From Rhodothermus sp. (lineage in GTDB: Bacteria > Bacteroidota > Rhodothermia > Rhodothermales > Rhodothermaceae), in assembly GCA_030950375.1 (NCBI GenBank), contig JAUZRN010000013.1, positions 35,600 to 99,599 on the forward strand: 64,000 nt of DNA, written 5' to 3'. The notes under the pieces were generated by a model. It made no database searches and was not told the origin of the DNA. It saw only the letters and a program-made list of their open reading frames with translations. Both the position numbers and the translations under genes were made by a program. Of this stretch, positions 35,332-43,805 are shown one piece after another. Each line of letters opens with the position of its first letter. The first letter of the stretch is position 1.

Positions 35332-35955
35332 ATGAAACCGTCGCTTCCCCGACTGCTGTTGATTGCTGACCGATTTACCGAGCAACGGCGTGCCGAGCGG
35401 GTGCGTCGGGCTGTGGCAGCCGGGGTAGCCTGGGTACAGCTCCGGGATCATGCGGCCGACCTCCCAACCTTTGTCCACGCCGCTGAAGCCCTGGTGCCGA
35501 TGCTTAAAGCTGAGAATCCAGCTCTGTTGCTCTCGATCAACACGCATCTGGAGGTGGCCCAACGGCTGGGACTGGGGCTGCATGTCGGACGACGCGGTCC
35601 TTCGGTAGCCGAAGCGCGCCGTGCGCTCGGCCCGGGGGTACTGCTTGGCTACTCGGCACACGAACTGTCGGCGGCCCAACGGGCAGTCGCCGAAGGTGCC
35701 GACTACCTGCTTTTTAGCCCGGTTTTCCCCACCGCCAGTAAGCCTGGAGTACCCGCGGTGGGATTGGAAACGCTGGAAGTCGTCTGTCGCACCGTTACGG
35801 TGCCCGTCCTGGCGCTGGGAGGTATCACGCCTGAGCGGGTATCGGTATGCCGACAGCGGGGAGCTTATGGCGTGGCCGTGGTTTCGGCAATTTTGGACGT
35901 CCCGGATCCCGAGCAGGCTGTGCAACAGTTCTTAAAGGCACTGAAGTCTTTCTGA
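35332..35955 (+). CDS. tenI: Thiamin phosphate synthase superfamily; more TenI-like (thiazole tautomerase)
   Basis: 207 residues, TIM-barrel TenI/ThiE family. ThiE proteins normally carry a VNDR-like motif and HLGQxD; here these positions read SINTHLEV and LHVGRRGPS. The GRR and the later LGYSAHEL, DYLLFSPVFPTASKPGVPAV and LALGGITPERV resemble B. subtilis TenI, which isomerises the ThiG product. The gene lies directly behind thiG, the right place for TenI. A ThiE activity remains possible, and would be needed if no other thiE exists. Start ATG 35332, 6 bases after thiG. Confidence 0.75.
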   Translation: MKPSLPRLLLIADRFTEQRRAERVRRAVAAGVAWVQLRDHAADLPTFVHAAEALVPMLKAENPALLLSINTHLEVAQRLGLGLHVGRRGPSVAEARRALGPGVLLGYSAHELSAAQRAVAEGADYLLFSPVFPTASKPGVPAVGLETLEVVCRTVTVPVLALGGITPERVSVCRQRGAYGVAVVSAILDVPDPEQAVQQFLKALKSF

Positions 35956-35972
35956 ACCATCGGACAAGGGCC

Positions 35973-36839
35973 ATGACACCATCCACACCACAGATACCAC
36001 CGGTTGCGCTTACCATTGCCGGCAGCGATTCAGGCGGAGGCGCTGGCATTCAGGCCGATATCAAGGCAATGCAGGCCAACGGAGTCTTTGCCGCTTCGGT
36101 GATTACGGCAGTGACCGCGCAAAACACGCGGGCCGTTACTGCGGCCTTCGAACTGCCACTGAAGTTGATCGAAGCCCAGATTGATGCGGTCTTTGAAGAT
36201 CTACCGGTGGGCGCTACCAAGACGGGCATGCTTTCGTCCGCGCCGATCATCGACCTGGTAGCCCGCAAGGTCGAAGCGTGGCAGATGCAACCCCTGGTGG
36301 TCGATCCGGTCATGATTTCCAAAAGCGGATATCCACTGCTGAAGCCGGAGGCTATTGCCACGCTGCGTGAGCGTTTGCTGCCGCTGGCCACGCTGGTTAC
36401 GCCCAATGCGCATGAGGCAGCGCATCTGACCGGCCTGCAAATTGAAACGATTGAAGACCTGTACGAGGCTGCCCGGCGCATCAAGGCCATGGGCCCTCAG
36501 GCCGTACTGGTCAAAGGGGGACATCTGACCCGCGAACAGGAGGCGATCGATGTGCTCTACGATGGCAATCGCTTTGAAGTATTTCGGGCACCGCGCATCG
36601 ATACGCCTCATACTCATGGAACCGGCTGCACCTACGCCTCGGCCATTGCGGCCAACCTGGCCCGGGGATTCGCGCTAACGGAGGCCATTCGCCGGGCCAA
36701 GCAATACGTGACCGAAGCCATCCGACATGCGTTGCCGATTGGTCAGGGACACGGCCCTACCCACCACTTTTATTTTCTGAAAGACTTCAACGGCTTTCCC
36801 ATAAAGGAAGCAGAACCGCCCCGAAAGCACCGCGTATAA
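35973..36839 (+). CDS. thiD: Hydroxymethylpyrimidine / phosphomethylpyrimidine kinase ThiD
   Basis: 288 residues, ribokinase fold, phosphorylating hydroxymethylpyrimidine and its phosphate for thiamin synthesis. Hallmarks: VALTIAGSDSGGGAGIQADI, GVFAASVITAVTAQNT, KTGMLSSAPIID, DPVMISKSGYPLL, and the catalytic DTPHTHGTGCTYASAIAANL anion hole. ATG 35973 is preferred, with GACAAGGG upstream and 17 bases after the previous stop; an upstream in-frame extension overlaps the preceding gene without homology. Last gene of the thiamin run. Confidence 0.95.
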   Translation: MTPSTPQIPPVALTIAGSDSGGGAGIQADIKAMQANGVFAASVITAVTAQNTRAVTAAFELPLKLIEAQIDAVFEDLPVGATKTGMLSSAPIIDLVARKVEAWQMQPLVVDPVMISKSGYPLLKPEAIATLRERLLPLATLVTPNAHEAAHLTGLQIETIEDLYEAARRIKAMGPQAVLVKGGHLTREQEAIDVLYDGNRFEVFRAPRIDTPHTHGTGCTYASAIAANLARGFALTEAIRRAKQYVTEAIRHALPIGQGHGPTHHFYFLKDFNGFPIKEAEPPRKHRV

Positions 36840-36865
36840 AAGGACGACTTTTCACCGGCCAGTAC

Positions 36866-36894
36866 TTGATTGCGTGATCATCTTCCTGTAATTT
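36866..36894 (+). promoter_or_regulatory. Candidate promoter of tRNA-Arg
   Basis: TTGATT (36866-36871), a 17-base spacer, then TAATTT (36889-36894), 19 bases before the tRNA. It also fits the Bacteroidota pattern of TTG, about 20 bases, then TAnnTTTG with mismatches. It is the only clear promoter-like pair ahead of the tRNA. Confidence 0.5.
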
Positions 36895-36912
36895 AGCTGG
36901 CCGTTAGAAAGC

Positions 36913-36986
<74 letters not shown>

Positions 36987-36994
36987 CTACGGAG

Positions 36995-37020
36995 CCCGCA
37001 CCTTACGGTGCGGGTTTTTT
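36995..37020 (+). terminator. Terminator of tRNA-Arg
   Basis: An 8-base-pair stem CCCGCACC TTAC GGTGCGGG followed by six T, nine bases after the tRNA. The dinG reading frame begins just beyond it, so dinG must have a promoter nearby or rely on read-through. Confidence 0.92.
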
Positions 37021-37046
37021 CGTTGGTCGCAAACCCGGTAAAACAC

Positions 37047-39071
37047 GTGGCCCGTCTTTCGACCGACGCCTTACAGGCACGTGTGCAGGTACTGCTGGCT
37101 CGTCTGGAGCGACTGCCTGGCTTTGAAATGCGGCCCGGACAACGCCAGATGGCCCAGACAGTGGCGCAGGCGATTGCCAGCGGAACGCATGCGCTAATTG
37201 AGGCCGGTACAGGTACCGGCAAAACGTTCGGCTATATGATTCCAGCGCTTAGTGCAGCCGTGCGGGTGGTGGTTTCCACCAGCACAAAGGCGCTCCAGGA
37301 ACAGCTCGTCCACAAAGATCTGCCGCTACTTGAGCGCCTGCTGGACCGGCCGATTTCGTGGGCTCTGCTCAAGGGGCGCCAGAATTATCTATGCCGGCTT
37401 AAACTTGAGGCCGCTCGCCAGGAAACACGTCCGATATTCGAGACGCCCGAGGAAGTGGCAACGTTTCGGGCGTTGCTAACATGGATAGCGCAGTCAAAAG
37501 CGGACGGCGACCTGGAGCAGTTCCCCGGGCAAGTAACGTCGGCGCTTCGGGAGCAGGTTACCATGGATGCAGAAGGATGTAGTGGTCGCCAGTGTCCGTT
37601 CTACGATACCTGCTTTTTGATGGAAGCACGTCGCCGAGCCGAGCAGGCTGACGTGGTCGTCGTCAACCATGCGCTGTTGCTGCAGGATCTGATGTTAAGG
37701 GCTCGCAGCGGGGGGCAGCTGTATCTGCTGCCTGAGGCAGAGATGATTGTGATTGACGAAGCACATCGCCTGGAAGAGATGACACTCAATGCGCTGGGTG
37801 CTTGCGTTACGCCGTATCGCGTAGAACGACTACGCCGACAGATCCTGCGGCTACCCGGTATCGGTTCCGAGATGCAAAGCCAGCTGAACACGCTGAGAAT
37901 GCTGGCAGATGCGTTAAAACGGGAGGCCGAAGTTGTGCTGGCAGGGCGTTCGGCTGCTTCGCTGAGTGAACCATTAAGGAGGATGCTGAGACAGTTGCGC
38001 GATCAGATCGGGAATGTGCGAGATCGTCTTGTGCAACGCATACGGCAGCAACTGCAACTGCAGTTCGTCGAGGGAAGCACGCGTCAGAAACTGCAGGCCC
38101 ATTACGAAGCAATGCTACGTACCCTACAACGGTTGGACGCAGAGGTCAGCATGATAACGGAGCAGACGATAGGCCAGCAGACCGAATACGTGCGCTACGT
38201 CCAGCGTGCCCGGCGTCAGCCGGCCATAATCTGCCAGCCACTGAAGGTCAGCTATACATTGCAACAGATCCTTTTTGGGGCGTACCCGACGGTTATTTGC
38301 ACAAGTGCGACATTGACCACGCTGGCCCGCCCGCTCCGACATCGGGAGTCTGAAGCAGGCCAGAACAGTCCATTTGCCTACTTTCGCCGCCGGACGGGCT
38401 TTCCAGAGAAAGGCCTGACGCTGATTGTTCCACCACCGTTTGACTACCGGCAACAGGCATTGCTTTATCTGCCGACCGCACCAGAACGTCTGGATCCTAC
38501 GCGTATTCGGGATGCCCAGACGCAGCAAGCGTATGAGCAGGTACTCATCAACGAAGTGCAGGCCCTGGTGGCAGCATCTCGTGGACGCGCGCTGGTGCTG
38601 ACCACCAGCCTGCGTATGATGCAGCGCTTGGCCCGAGCGTTGCAGGGTTGTGGTTACCCGGTGTTGGTACAGGGCACTGCGCCGCGCGCGCATCTGGTGC
38701 GCCAGCTCCAGCAGCAATCTGCGGTGTTGGTAGCCACACGTGCCTTCTGGGAAGGCATTGATGTACCTGGCGAAGCGCTGTCGCTGGTGGTCATCGATCG
38801 GCTGCCTTTTCCAGGACGCGAAGATCCGTACTGGCAGGCTCGCTATGAACAGGCAGGCGACGATTGGTTCGAGCTGGAGGCCCTTCCTCAGGCCCTGCTG
38901 ACGCTGAAACAGGGCTTTGGCAGGTTGATTCGCACGCGAACCGATCGAGGCGTTGTGGCCTTGCTCGACGGTCGGTTGCAGACCAAAAAATACGGACGTT
39001 GGTTCCTCGAAGCTTTGCCGCCTGCCCGACGCGTTTTTTCACTGGAAGCAGTGGCCTCCTTTCTGACATAA
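37047..39071 (+). CDS. dinG: DinG-type ATP-dependent DNA helicase (XPD-like, Fe-S)
   Basis: About 674 residues, superfamily 2 helicase that unwinds 5'-to-3', acting on D-loops, R-loops and stalled replication structures. Q-like FEMRPGQRQMAQ, Walker A EAGTGTGKTFGYM, DEAH box VIDEAH, and C-terminal LVATRAFWEGIDVPGEALSL with QGFGRLIRT are all present. Cysteines consistent with the Fe-S cluster occur at NYLCRL, GCSGRQC and DTCF. The frame is open from 37008, inside the tRNA terminator; GTG 37047 is my preferred start because it clears the terminator, but no clear Shine-Dalgarno settles it. Confidence 0.9.
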   Translation: MARLSTDALQARVQVLLARLERLPGFEMRPGQRQMAQTVAQAIASGTHALIEAGTGTGKTFGYMIPALSAAVRVVVSTSTKALQEQLVHKDLPLLERLLDRPISWALLKGRQNYLCRLKLEAARQETRPIFETPEEVATFRALLTWIAQSKADGDLEQFPGQVTSALREQVTMDAEGCSGRQCPFYDTCFLMEARRRAEQADVVVVNHALLLQDLMLRARSGGQLYLLPEAEMIVIDEAHRLEEMTLNALGACVTPYRVERLRRQILRLPGIGSEMQSQLNTLRMLADALKREAEVVLAGRSAASLSEPLRRMLRQLRDQIGNVRDRLVQRIRQQLQLQFVEGSTRQKLQAHYEAMLRTLQRLDAEVSMITEQTIGQQTEYVRYVQRARRQPAIICQPLKVSYTLQQILFGAYPTVICTSATLTTLARPLRHRESEAGQNSPFAYFRRRTGFPEKGLTLIVPPPFDYRQQALLYLPTAPERLDPTRIRDAQTQQAYEQVLINEVQALVAASRGRALVLTTSLRMMQRLARALQGCGYPVLVQGTAPRAHLVRQLQQQSAVLVATRAFWEGIDVPGEALSLVVIDRLPFPGREDPYWQARYEQAGDDWFELEALPQALLTLKQGFGRLIRTRTDRGVVALLDGRLQTKKYGRWFLEALPPARRVFSLEAVASFLT

Positions 39072-39667
39072 GCTAACTGTGGCAGTTGCCATCGGTATGT
39101 TGCAAAGGACATGCAGGCCGTGTTGGGGCATGCCGCTGCTGATTCAGCTTGAATCAACCTTCTGGAGTACGTCGCGCAACGATAACAGCGCGATCGTAGA
39201 AACGACGCGTGTTGACCGTGGCTCTGTGACACCGCAATAGCCAGGGATGGTCGAGCAGTGGCCGTTTGTTTGTCGGAACATACGTGCGTTTCGATGCAAC
39301 GTCAGCTTGCAGGCGTCTCCGCAACCTGGTGTAAGCGGGCGTAAAGGCAAAAAAATACTATGAGGATACACCGGAAGAGACGTACTGAGACCGAGCAGTG
39401 ACCGGCATAGGGCCAATCGCCGACTGTCCCGGGGTAGGATCGGGCCGGTGCTGTATCCGATTGCCAGGTACTGCAGGGCATGTTCCAGTATAAAAACGCC
39501 TGGGCTCTACCTGATGCGTTGTAGTCCGCATGCCAGACGCCCGCAATCATTGCAGATTGCGCCGACGCTTACGAGGCCGATTGTCTTCAGAGGCCCTGTG
39601 AGATTACACCAGCATCGCGTTTCTCCTGGACGAACTGTTAAGAACCGTTCTGCCCGGCCGCATGTGG
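39072..39667. other. Gene-free 596-base stretch
   Basis: Between dinG and the M28 gene no frame reads like a protein family. An inverted repeat TGATTCA-GCT-TGAATCA lies at 39140-39156, and a weaker one, GAACTGTT-AAG-AACCGTTC, at 39632-39650, in position to be the end of the M28 transcript. No RNA gene recognised. Confidence 0.45.
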
Positions 39668-41854
39668 CTAATGAATGGTTGCAGCAGCTGCCAGGGCAGC
39701 CACCAGATGGCGTCGGACGCGTTCGAGCGCTGCAGCCGTAGCGTGGGCCATGGCCTGGGCTTCGGCAGCGTTGCCGGCTTCGATTGCTTCGCGGATGCCT
39801 GGCAGCGTCTTGACACCATAACCGGTGTAGAATCCCGGTGCATAGAGGGTATGCCGGAACCAGGGACGGCCAGGTAGCCCCTCGGGATGCAGAAAGCCCT
39901 GCTCAGCTCGGCGGAGGTGCTCGTTGATCGTAGCCAGCGTCGAACGATGGGCCTCCAGCTTGCGTGCAGGAAGCTGAAGGATCCGGTCCCGCTCTGCCCG
40001 AAAGGCAATGGCCGTGGCCTCCAGCACCTGGGCCGCCCGGCGCACAGTCTGCAGGTCGATCGGTTCCTGCAAATATTGGGATTGGATTGCTTCCAATTCG
40101 TCGAGATATCGCTGAATGGTTTCGGCCGTAATGGCGTAGTCAAAGGGAAGAATGTCGGCATTGGCCAGCCGTAAGAGAAAACGGGCCACCAGATCCGCCA
40201 GCCGCTCACCGTAGCGAAAGCCCGGATCGCCGTAGGTGGTGAAGAACCAGTGGGTGTCGTAGCGGGAGTGATAGATCCCGTTACCGGAATCGAATCCCAG
40301 ATTAACGGAGGGAATGCCCAGGTGGTCCAGGAAGGCTGTGTAGTCGCTACCGGAACCCAGCGCGGCGATGCGAATGCGCTCGCCCTCGGAGGTGTGCACC
40401 AGGCGCTGAGCGGTGGTGCGGGCTTTCCAGAAATGCCAGATTGTCCCGGAGCCTTCCGGTGCAGGTACGGCCTGCGTGACTTCGTTGATGAAAGGCTCCA
40501 GTGCATGAGAGCCTCCAGCCTGAAACGGACCGGCGGTATAGCTTTCGCGATTCAGATAGACGATCAACTGTTGCTGGAGTTGCTCGGCAAACTCTTCCAC
40601 ATATTCTGTAGAGCCAATCAAACCATACTCCTCGGCATCCCAGGAGGCGATTGCAATGGTGCGCCGCGGCCGATGACCTTCACGAGCCAGATGGGCTAAC
40701 ACCCGAGCCGATTCGAGTAGCGATGCCGCTCCGCTGATCGGATCCCGTCCCCCAAATGTCCAGGCATCCCGGTGGCCACCGGCCATGATGATCTTGTCCG
40801 GTTCCTCCCGGCCCCACAGGTAACCGATTACGTTGACAATGGGGCGCACCGCCCACTCCTGGCGCACCGTCATCCGCACGCGGGCCAGACCCGGACCGAT
40901 ATGGTAGGTGACCGGCAGGCCACCACGCCACGCTTCGGGTGCTACCGGTCCTTTCAGACTCCGCAGAATGGGTAGCGCATCTCCGTAAGCAATGGGGAGC
41001 ACCGGAATTTTCGGGAGATTGGGTACCTCCGAGAGGGGCAAACGGTCAGCTCCGGGCTTGGACGGGTAGCCCGGCGTCTGCGGATCGCCCGGATAGAGCG
41101 GCATGTCCAGGACCGAACCACGCTGCACGCCCCATTCCGGGCGCCATTTGCCCTCGGGCATCACGTCGCCCCGGACGTATCCGTCGTCGGCCGGATCGGA
41201 ATAAAGAAGGACGGCCAGCGCGCCGCGTTCGGCCGCCACCTTGGGTTTAATGCCGCGCCAGCTTCGCCCATAGCGGGCCAGCACAATTTTGCCTTCGACG
41301 CTGATGCCCAGCGAGTCGAGTACCCGGTAATCTTCTGGAATGCCATAGTTTACATACACCACTTCGGCCTCGACGGTCCCGTCGGCTGAATAGGCATTGA
41401 AGGGCGGCAGCACCCCGTCCTTCCGGGTGTCCGGATCGGGCGCTAAGGGCGGCTCGCTCAGCCGCAGCCGGTAGCGCTCTGGAGCGATGAGTTCAACCCT
41501 TCGCTCGACAGGGCGGGGAAGCAGCACTTCGTAGCGGTAGAATGCGACGCTATCAAAGCCGAATTCGCGCAGCCGTGCTGCCAGGTATTCGGCCGTACGC
41601 TCATTGGCTTCGGTCCCTGCATGGTGGGGTTCGGCCGTCATCGCTCGATGATAGGTACGCATGCGTTCCGTCGAAATCAGGGCGGGAATGCGCGCTTCAA
41701 GCTCCCATTGGAGGCGGGCATGCTCCCGGGTAAATCCAAGGAGCTGCGAATCAGGCGAAACCGTCTGAACCGGCGCCGTTTCCGGAATCAGCGGAGCCGA
41801 CCAGCTTGCGCCCAGTGTCAAGACGAACAGGAAAACTCCAACACTCCAATACAT
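39668..41854 (-). CDS. M28-family metallopeptidase of glutamate carboxypeptidase II type
   Basis: 728 residues with a signal peptide (YWSVGVFLFVLTLGASWS), a PA-like insert, the peptidase domain and a C-terminal transferrin-receptor-like dimerisation domain. Zinc ligands align: GGHRDAWTFGGRDPISGA, SWDAEEYGLIGSTEY, and YHSRYDTHWFFTTYGDP. The usual Asp of the YxNxD ligand motif reads Glu (VYLNRESYTAG). The family cleaves terminal Glu or Asp from peptides; the substrate here is unknown. AGGAG precedes the start ATG (41852-41854) at good spacing. Secreted to the periplasm or surface; monocistronic. Confidence 0.91.
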   Translation of the reverse strand: MYWSVGVFLFVLTLGASWSAPLIPETAPVQTVSPDSQLLGFTREHARLQWELEARIPALISTERMRTYHRAMTAEPHHAGTEANERTAEYLAARLREFGFDSVAFYRYEVLLPRPVERRVELIAPERYRLRLSEPPLAPDPDTRKDGVLPPFNAYSADGTVEAEVVYVNYGIPEDYRVLDSLGISVEGKIVLARYGRSWRGIKPKVAAERGALAVLLYSDPADDGYVRGDVMPEGKWRPEWGVQRGSVLDMPLYPGDPQTPGYPSKPGADRLPLSEVPNLPKIPVLPIAYGDALPILRSLKGPVAPEAWRGGLPVTYHIGPGLARVRMTVRQEWAVRPIVNVIGYLWGREEPDKIIMAGGHRDAWTFGGRDPISGAASLLESARVLAHLAREGHRPRRTIAIASWDAEEYGLIGSTEYVEEFAEQLQQQLIVYLNRESYTAGPFQAGGSHALEPFINEVTQAVPAPEGSGTIWHFWKARTTAQRLVHTSEGERIRIAALGSGSDYTAFLDHLGIPSVNLGFDSGNGIYHSRYDTHWFFTTYGDPGFRYGERLADLVARFLLRLANADILPFDYAITAETIQRYLDELEAIQSQYLQEPIDLQTVRRAAQVLEATAIAFRAERDRILQLPARKLEAHRSTLATINEHLRRAEQGFLHPEGLPGRPWFRHTLYAPGFYTGYGVKTLPGIREAIEAGNAAEAQAMAHATAAALERVRRHLVAALAAAATIH

Positions 41855-41963
41855 GGCGGCGGTCTCCTGGTGAGTTTCAGTATTTGATTATGTGGACAAA
41901 ATTTTAAAAATTTTCGAGGTCAATTACCAGGCACAGGATGAGGTTTAGCCCAGCACAGCAGCG

Positions 41964-43331
41964 ATGAAGCCCCAGCCGTTTCTGAACCAGACGAAGCAAT
42001 CCCGTCGCGCTTTTCTGCGCACAACACTGGCTGCTACCGGAGCTCTGGGGATCTGGGAGCCGGTGGCGTGGGCATGTACGGCAGCAAACATCCGGAAAGC
42101 CACGCTACGCGTAAATGCCGAACGCCTGTGGGCTCATCTGGAGCAACTGGCTGCGTTCGGACGCGGTCCGGGCGGCACCAGCCGGGTGGCCTACAGCGAA
42201 GCGGATCGTCAGGGCCGGGCCCAGGTGATTGCATGGATGCGTGCCGCAGGTCTGGAGGTCGAAATCGACGCGGCCGCCAATATTCTCGGACGTCGGCCCG
42301 GGCGTGAACCAGAGCGGCCGCCGCTGGTCATGGGCTCGCATATCGACACGGTGCCCAACGGAGGCAATTACGACGGTACGGTCGGATCGTTGGGGGCAAT
42401 AGAAGTGGCACAGACGCTGCATGAGCAGGGCATCGAGCTTCGTCATCCCCTGGAGGTGGTCATTTTTCAGAATGAAGAAGGGGGGCTGATCGGGAGCCGC
42501 GCCTGGATCGGGGAGCTGCCACCCGAAGAGCTGAACCACATCAGTCACAGCGGCAAAACGATCCGTGAAGGCATTCGCTATCTGGGCGGCGATCCGGATC
42601 GGCTGGACGAAGTGGTGCGCCGGCCGGGCGACATTGCTGCGTACCTGGAGCTGCACATCGAGCAGGGGCCGGTACTCTACGAAGAGCAAATCAATATTGG
42701 GATTGTAGAGGGCATTGTGGGTATTCGCTGGTGGCGGGTCACGTGGGAAGGAATGGCGAATCATGCGGGCACGACTCCCATGGACCGACGTCGGGATGCG
42801 CTGCTGGCGGCCGCCCGGTTTATTCAGGCAGTCAATCGCATCGTTACCTCAGAGCCAGGGCGTCAGGTGGGGACGGTCGGACAGATCGAAGCCTATCCCG
42901 GCGCCCCCAATGTTATTCCGGGACGGGTGGTCTGTAGCCTGGAGTTGCGCGATCTGGAGGATGCCAAAATTCAGCGCCTGTATGCGGCCATTGAAGCGGA
43001 AGCCCGGGCCATCGCTCGCGACAGCGGGGTAAACGTCCAGTTCGAGCCGGTGAACGTCAACAAACCGGCCCCCACCGACCCGCGGGTTCGGGACGTGATC
43101 GAAACCGCTGCTCGCAGGCTGAACCTGTCCACGAAGCGTATGCCCAGTGGTGCCGGGCACGACGCGCAGGATATGGCCCGGTTGGGGCCAACCGGTATGA
43201 TCTTCATTCCCAGCGTGAAGGGCATCAGCCACTCGCCGAAAGAGTACTCCCGTCCCGAAGATATTGCGAACGGAGCCAACGTGTTGCTTCACGCGCTGCT
43301 TCGACTCGACGAAGCCCCATGGGTACGTTGA
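41964..43331 (+). CDS. Tat-exported Zn-dependent amidohydrolase (N-carbamoyl-amino-acid hydrolase / allantoate amidohydrolase family)
   Basis: 455 residues, M20/M28-fold hydrolase. The N-terminus has a twin-arginine signal (SRRAFLRTTLAATGALG). Metal ligands follow in family order: VMGSHIDTVPNGGNYDGTVG, FQNEEGGLIGSR, LELHIEQGPVLYEE, and the C-terminal SGAGHDAQDMARLGPT with SHSPKEY. The family cleaves N-carbamoyl-L-amino acids or allantoate, usually in the cytoplasm; export by Tat is unusual and suggests folding with metals before transport. Monocistronic by appearance, following the divergent M28 gene by 109 bases. Confidence 0.9.
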   Translation: MKPQPFLNQTKQSRRAFLRTTLAATGALGIWEPVAWACTAANIRKATLRVNAERLWAHLEQLAAFGRGPGGTSRVAYSEADRQGRAQVIAWMRAAGLEVEIDAAANILGRRPGREPERPPLVMGSHIDTVPNGGNYDGTVGSLGAIEVAQTLHEQGIELRHPLEVVIFQNEEGGLIGSRAWIGELPPEELNHISHSGKTIREGIRYLGGDPDRLDEVVRRPGDIAAYLELHIEQGPVLYEEQINIGIVEGIVGIRWWRVTWEGMANHAGTTPMDRRRDALLAAARFIQAVNRIVTSEPGRQVGTVGQIEAYPGAPNVIPGRVVCSLELRDLEDAKIQRLYAAIEAEARAIARDSGVNVQFEPVNVNKPAPTDPRVRDVIETAARRLNLSTKRMPSGAGHDAQDMARLGPTGMIFIPSVKGISHSPKEYSRPEDIANGANVLLHALLRLDEAPWVR

Positions 43332-43431
43332 CGAGCCCTCCCCGTCTGTTTTTCAAAAAGACACGCGGATGCGCGTCAGTGATATATGAAGTTTTGATAA
43401 AAAGGGGGTACGGGCCAATCGTGTAGCATCA

Positions 43432-43439
43432 TATATTTG
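43432..43439 (+). promoter_or_regulatory. Candidate Bacteroidota-type -7 element
   Basis: TATATTTG fits TAnnTTTG exactly and lies 44 bases before the small secreted-protein gene. No good TTG is found at the expected spacing upstream, so evidence is partial. Confidence 0.35.
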
Positions 43440-43483
43440 AAGCAACCTCTTTAGAAACAAAAACGCTGGACCTGCAAGATGCC

Positions 43484-43786
43484 ATGGGACGGTGGCTGCT
43501 TGGGTTGATCCTGCTCGGCTGGACCACGCAAGCTTTTGCCCAGTACATCGATCCCGAAATGACCGGCAAAGCCCTGACCCGCCACTACATTGAAACCTGT
43601 ACGTATTATCGAGACTGGGAGTTAGGAGGAAGCATAGGATGGAGGGGATTCAGTTTGTCCCTTTCGTTACGTATTCCTCGCGCCTATGAGGGGTGGCGTA
43701 ATGTGACCGTAAAAGAATGCTGGACAGAAGGCAATGAATGTCTGTTCGGGGATGTATCCGTGATCATCTCGCCCTGTTTTCCCTGA
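43484..43786 (+). CDS. Small secreted protein of unknown family
   Basis: 100 residues beginning with a clear signal peptide (MGRWLLGLILLGWTTQAFAQ). The mature part is Cys-, Trp- and Tyr-rich (ETCTYYRDWELGGSIGWRGF, ECWTEGNECLF, SPCFP), suggesting disulfides in the envelope. No family recognised. It is 20 bases before the propeller lipoprotein and shares its AT-rich composition; the two were probably acquired and are transcribed together. Confidence 0.6.
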   Translation: MGRWLLGLILLGWTTQAFAQYIDPEMTGKALTRHYIETCTYYRDWELGGSIGWRGFSLSLSLRIPRAYEGWRNVTVKECWTEGNECLFGDVSVIISPCFP

Positions 43787-43805
43787 ATCAATTCCTGTCG
43801 TCGCG

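Noticed and set aside
37008..37046. GTG start of dinG at 37008
   Set aside because: It would begin inside the tRNA terminator stem; GTG 37047 is more plausible.
43345..43380. Hairpin GTCTG-TTTTT / AAAAAGAC after the carbamoylase gene as a terminator
   Set aside because: A bulged AT stem with no downstream T-run; too weak to call.
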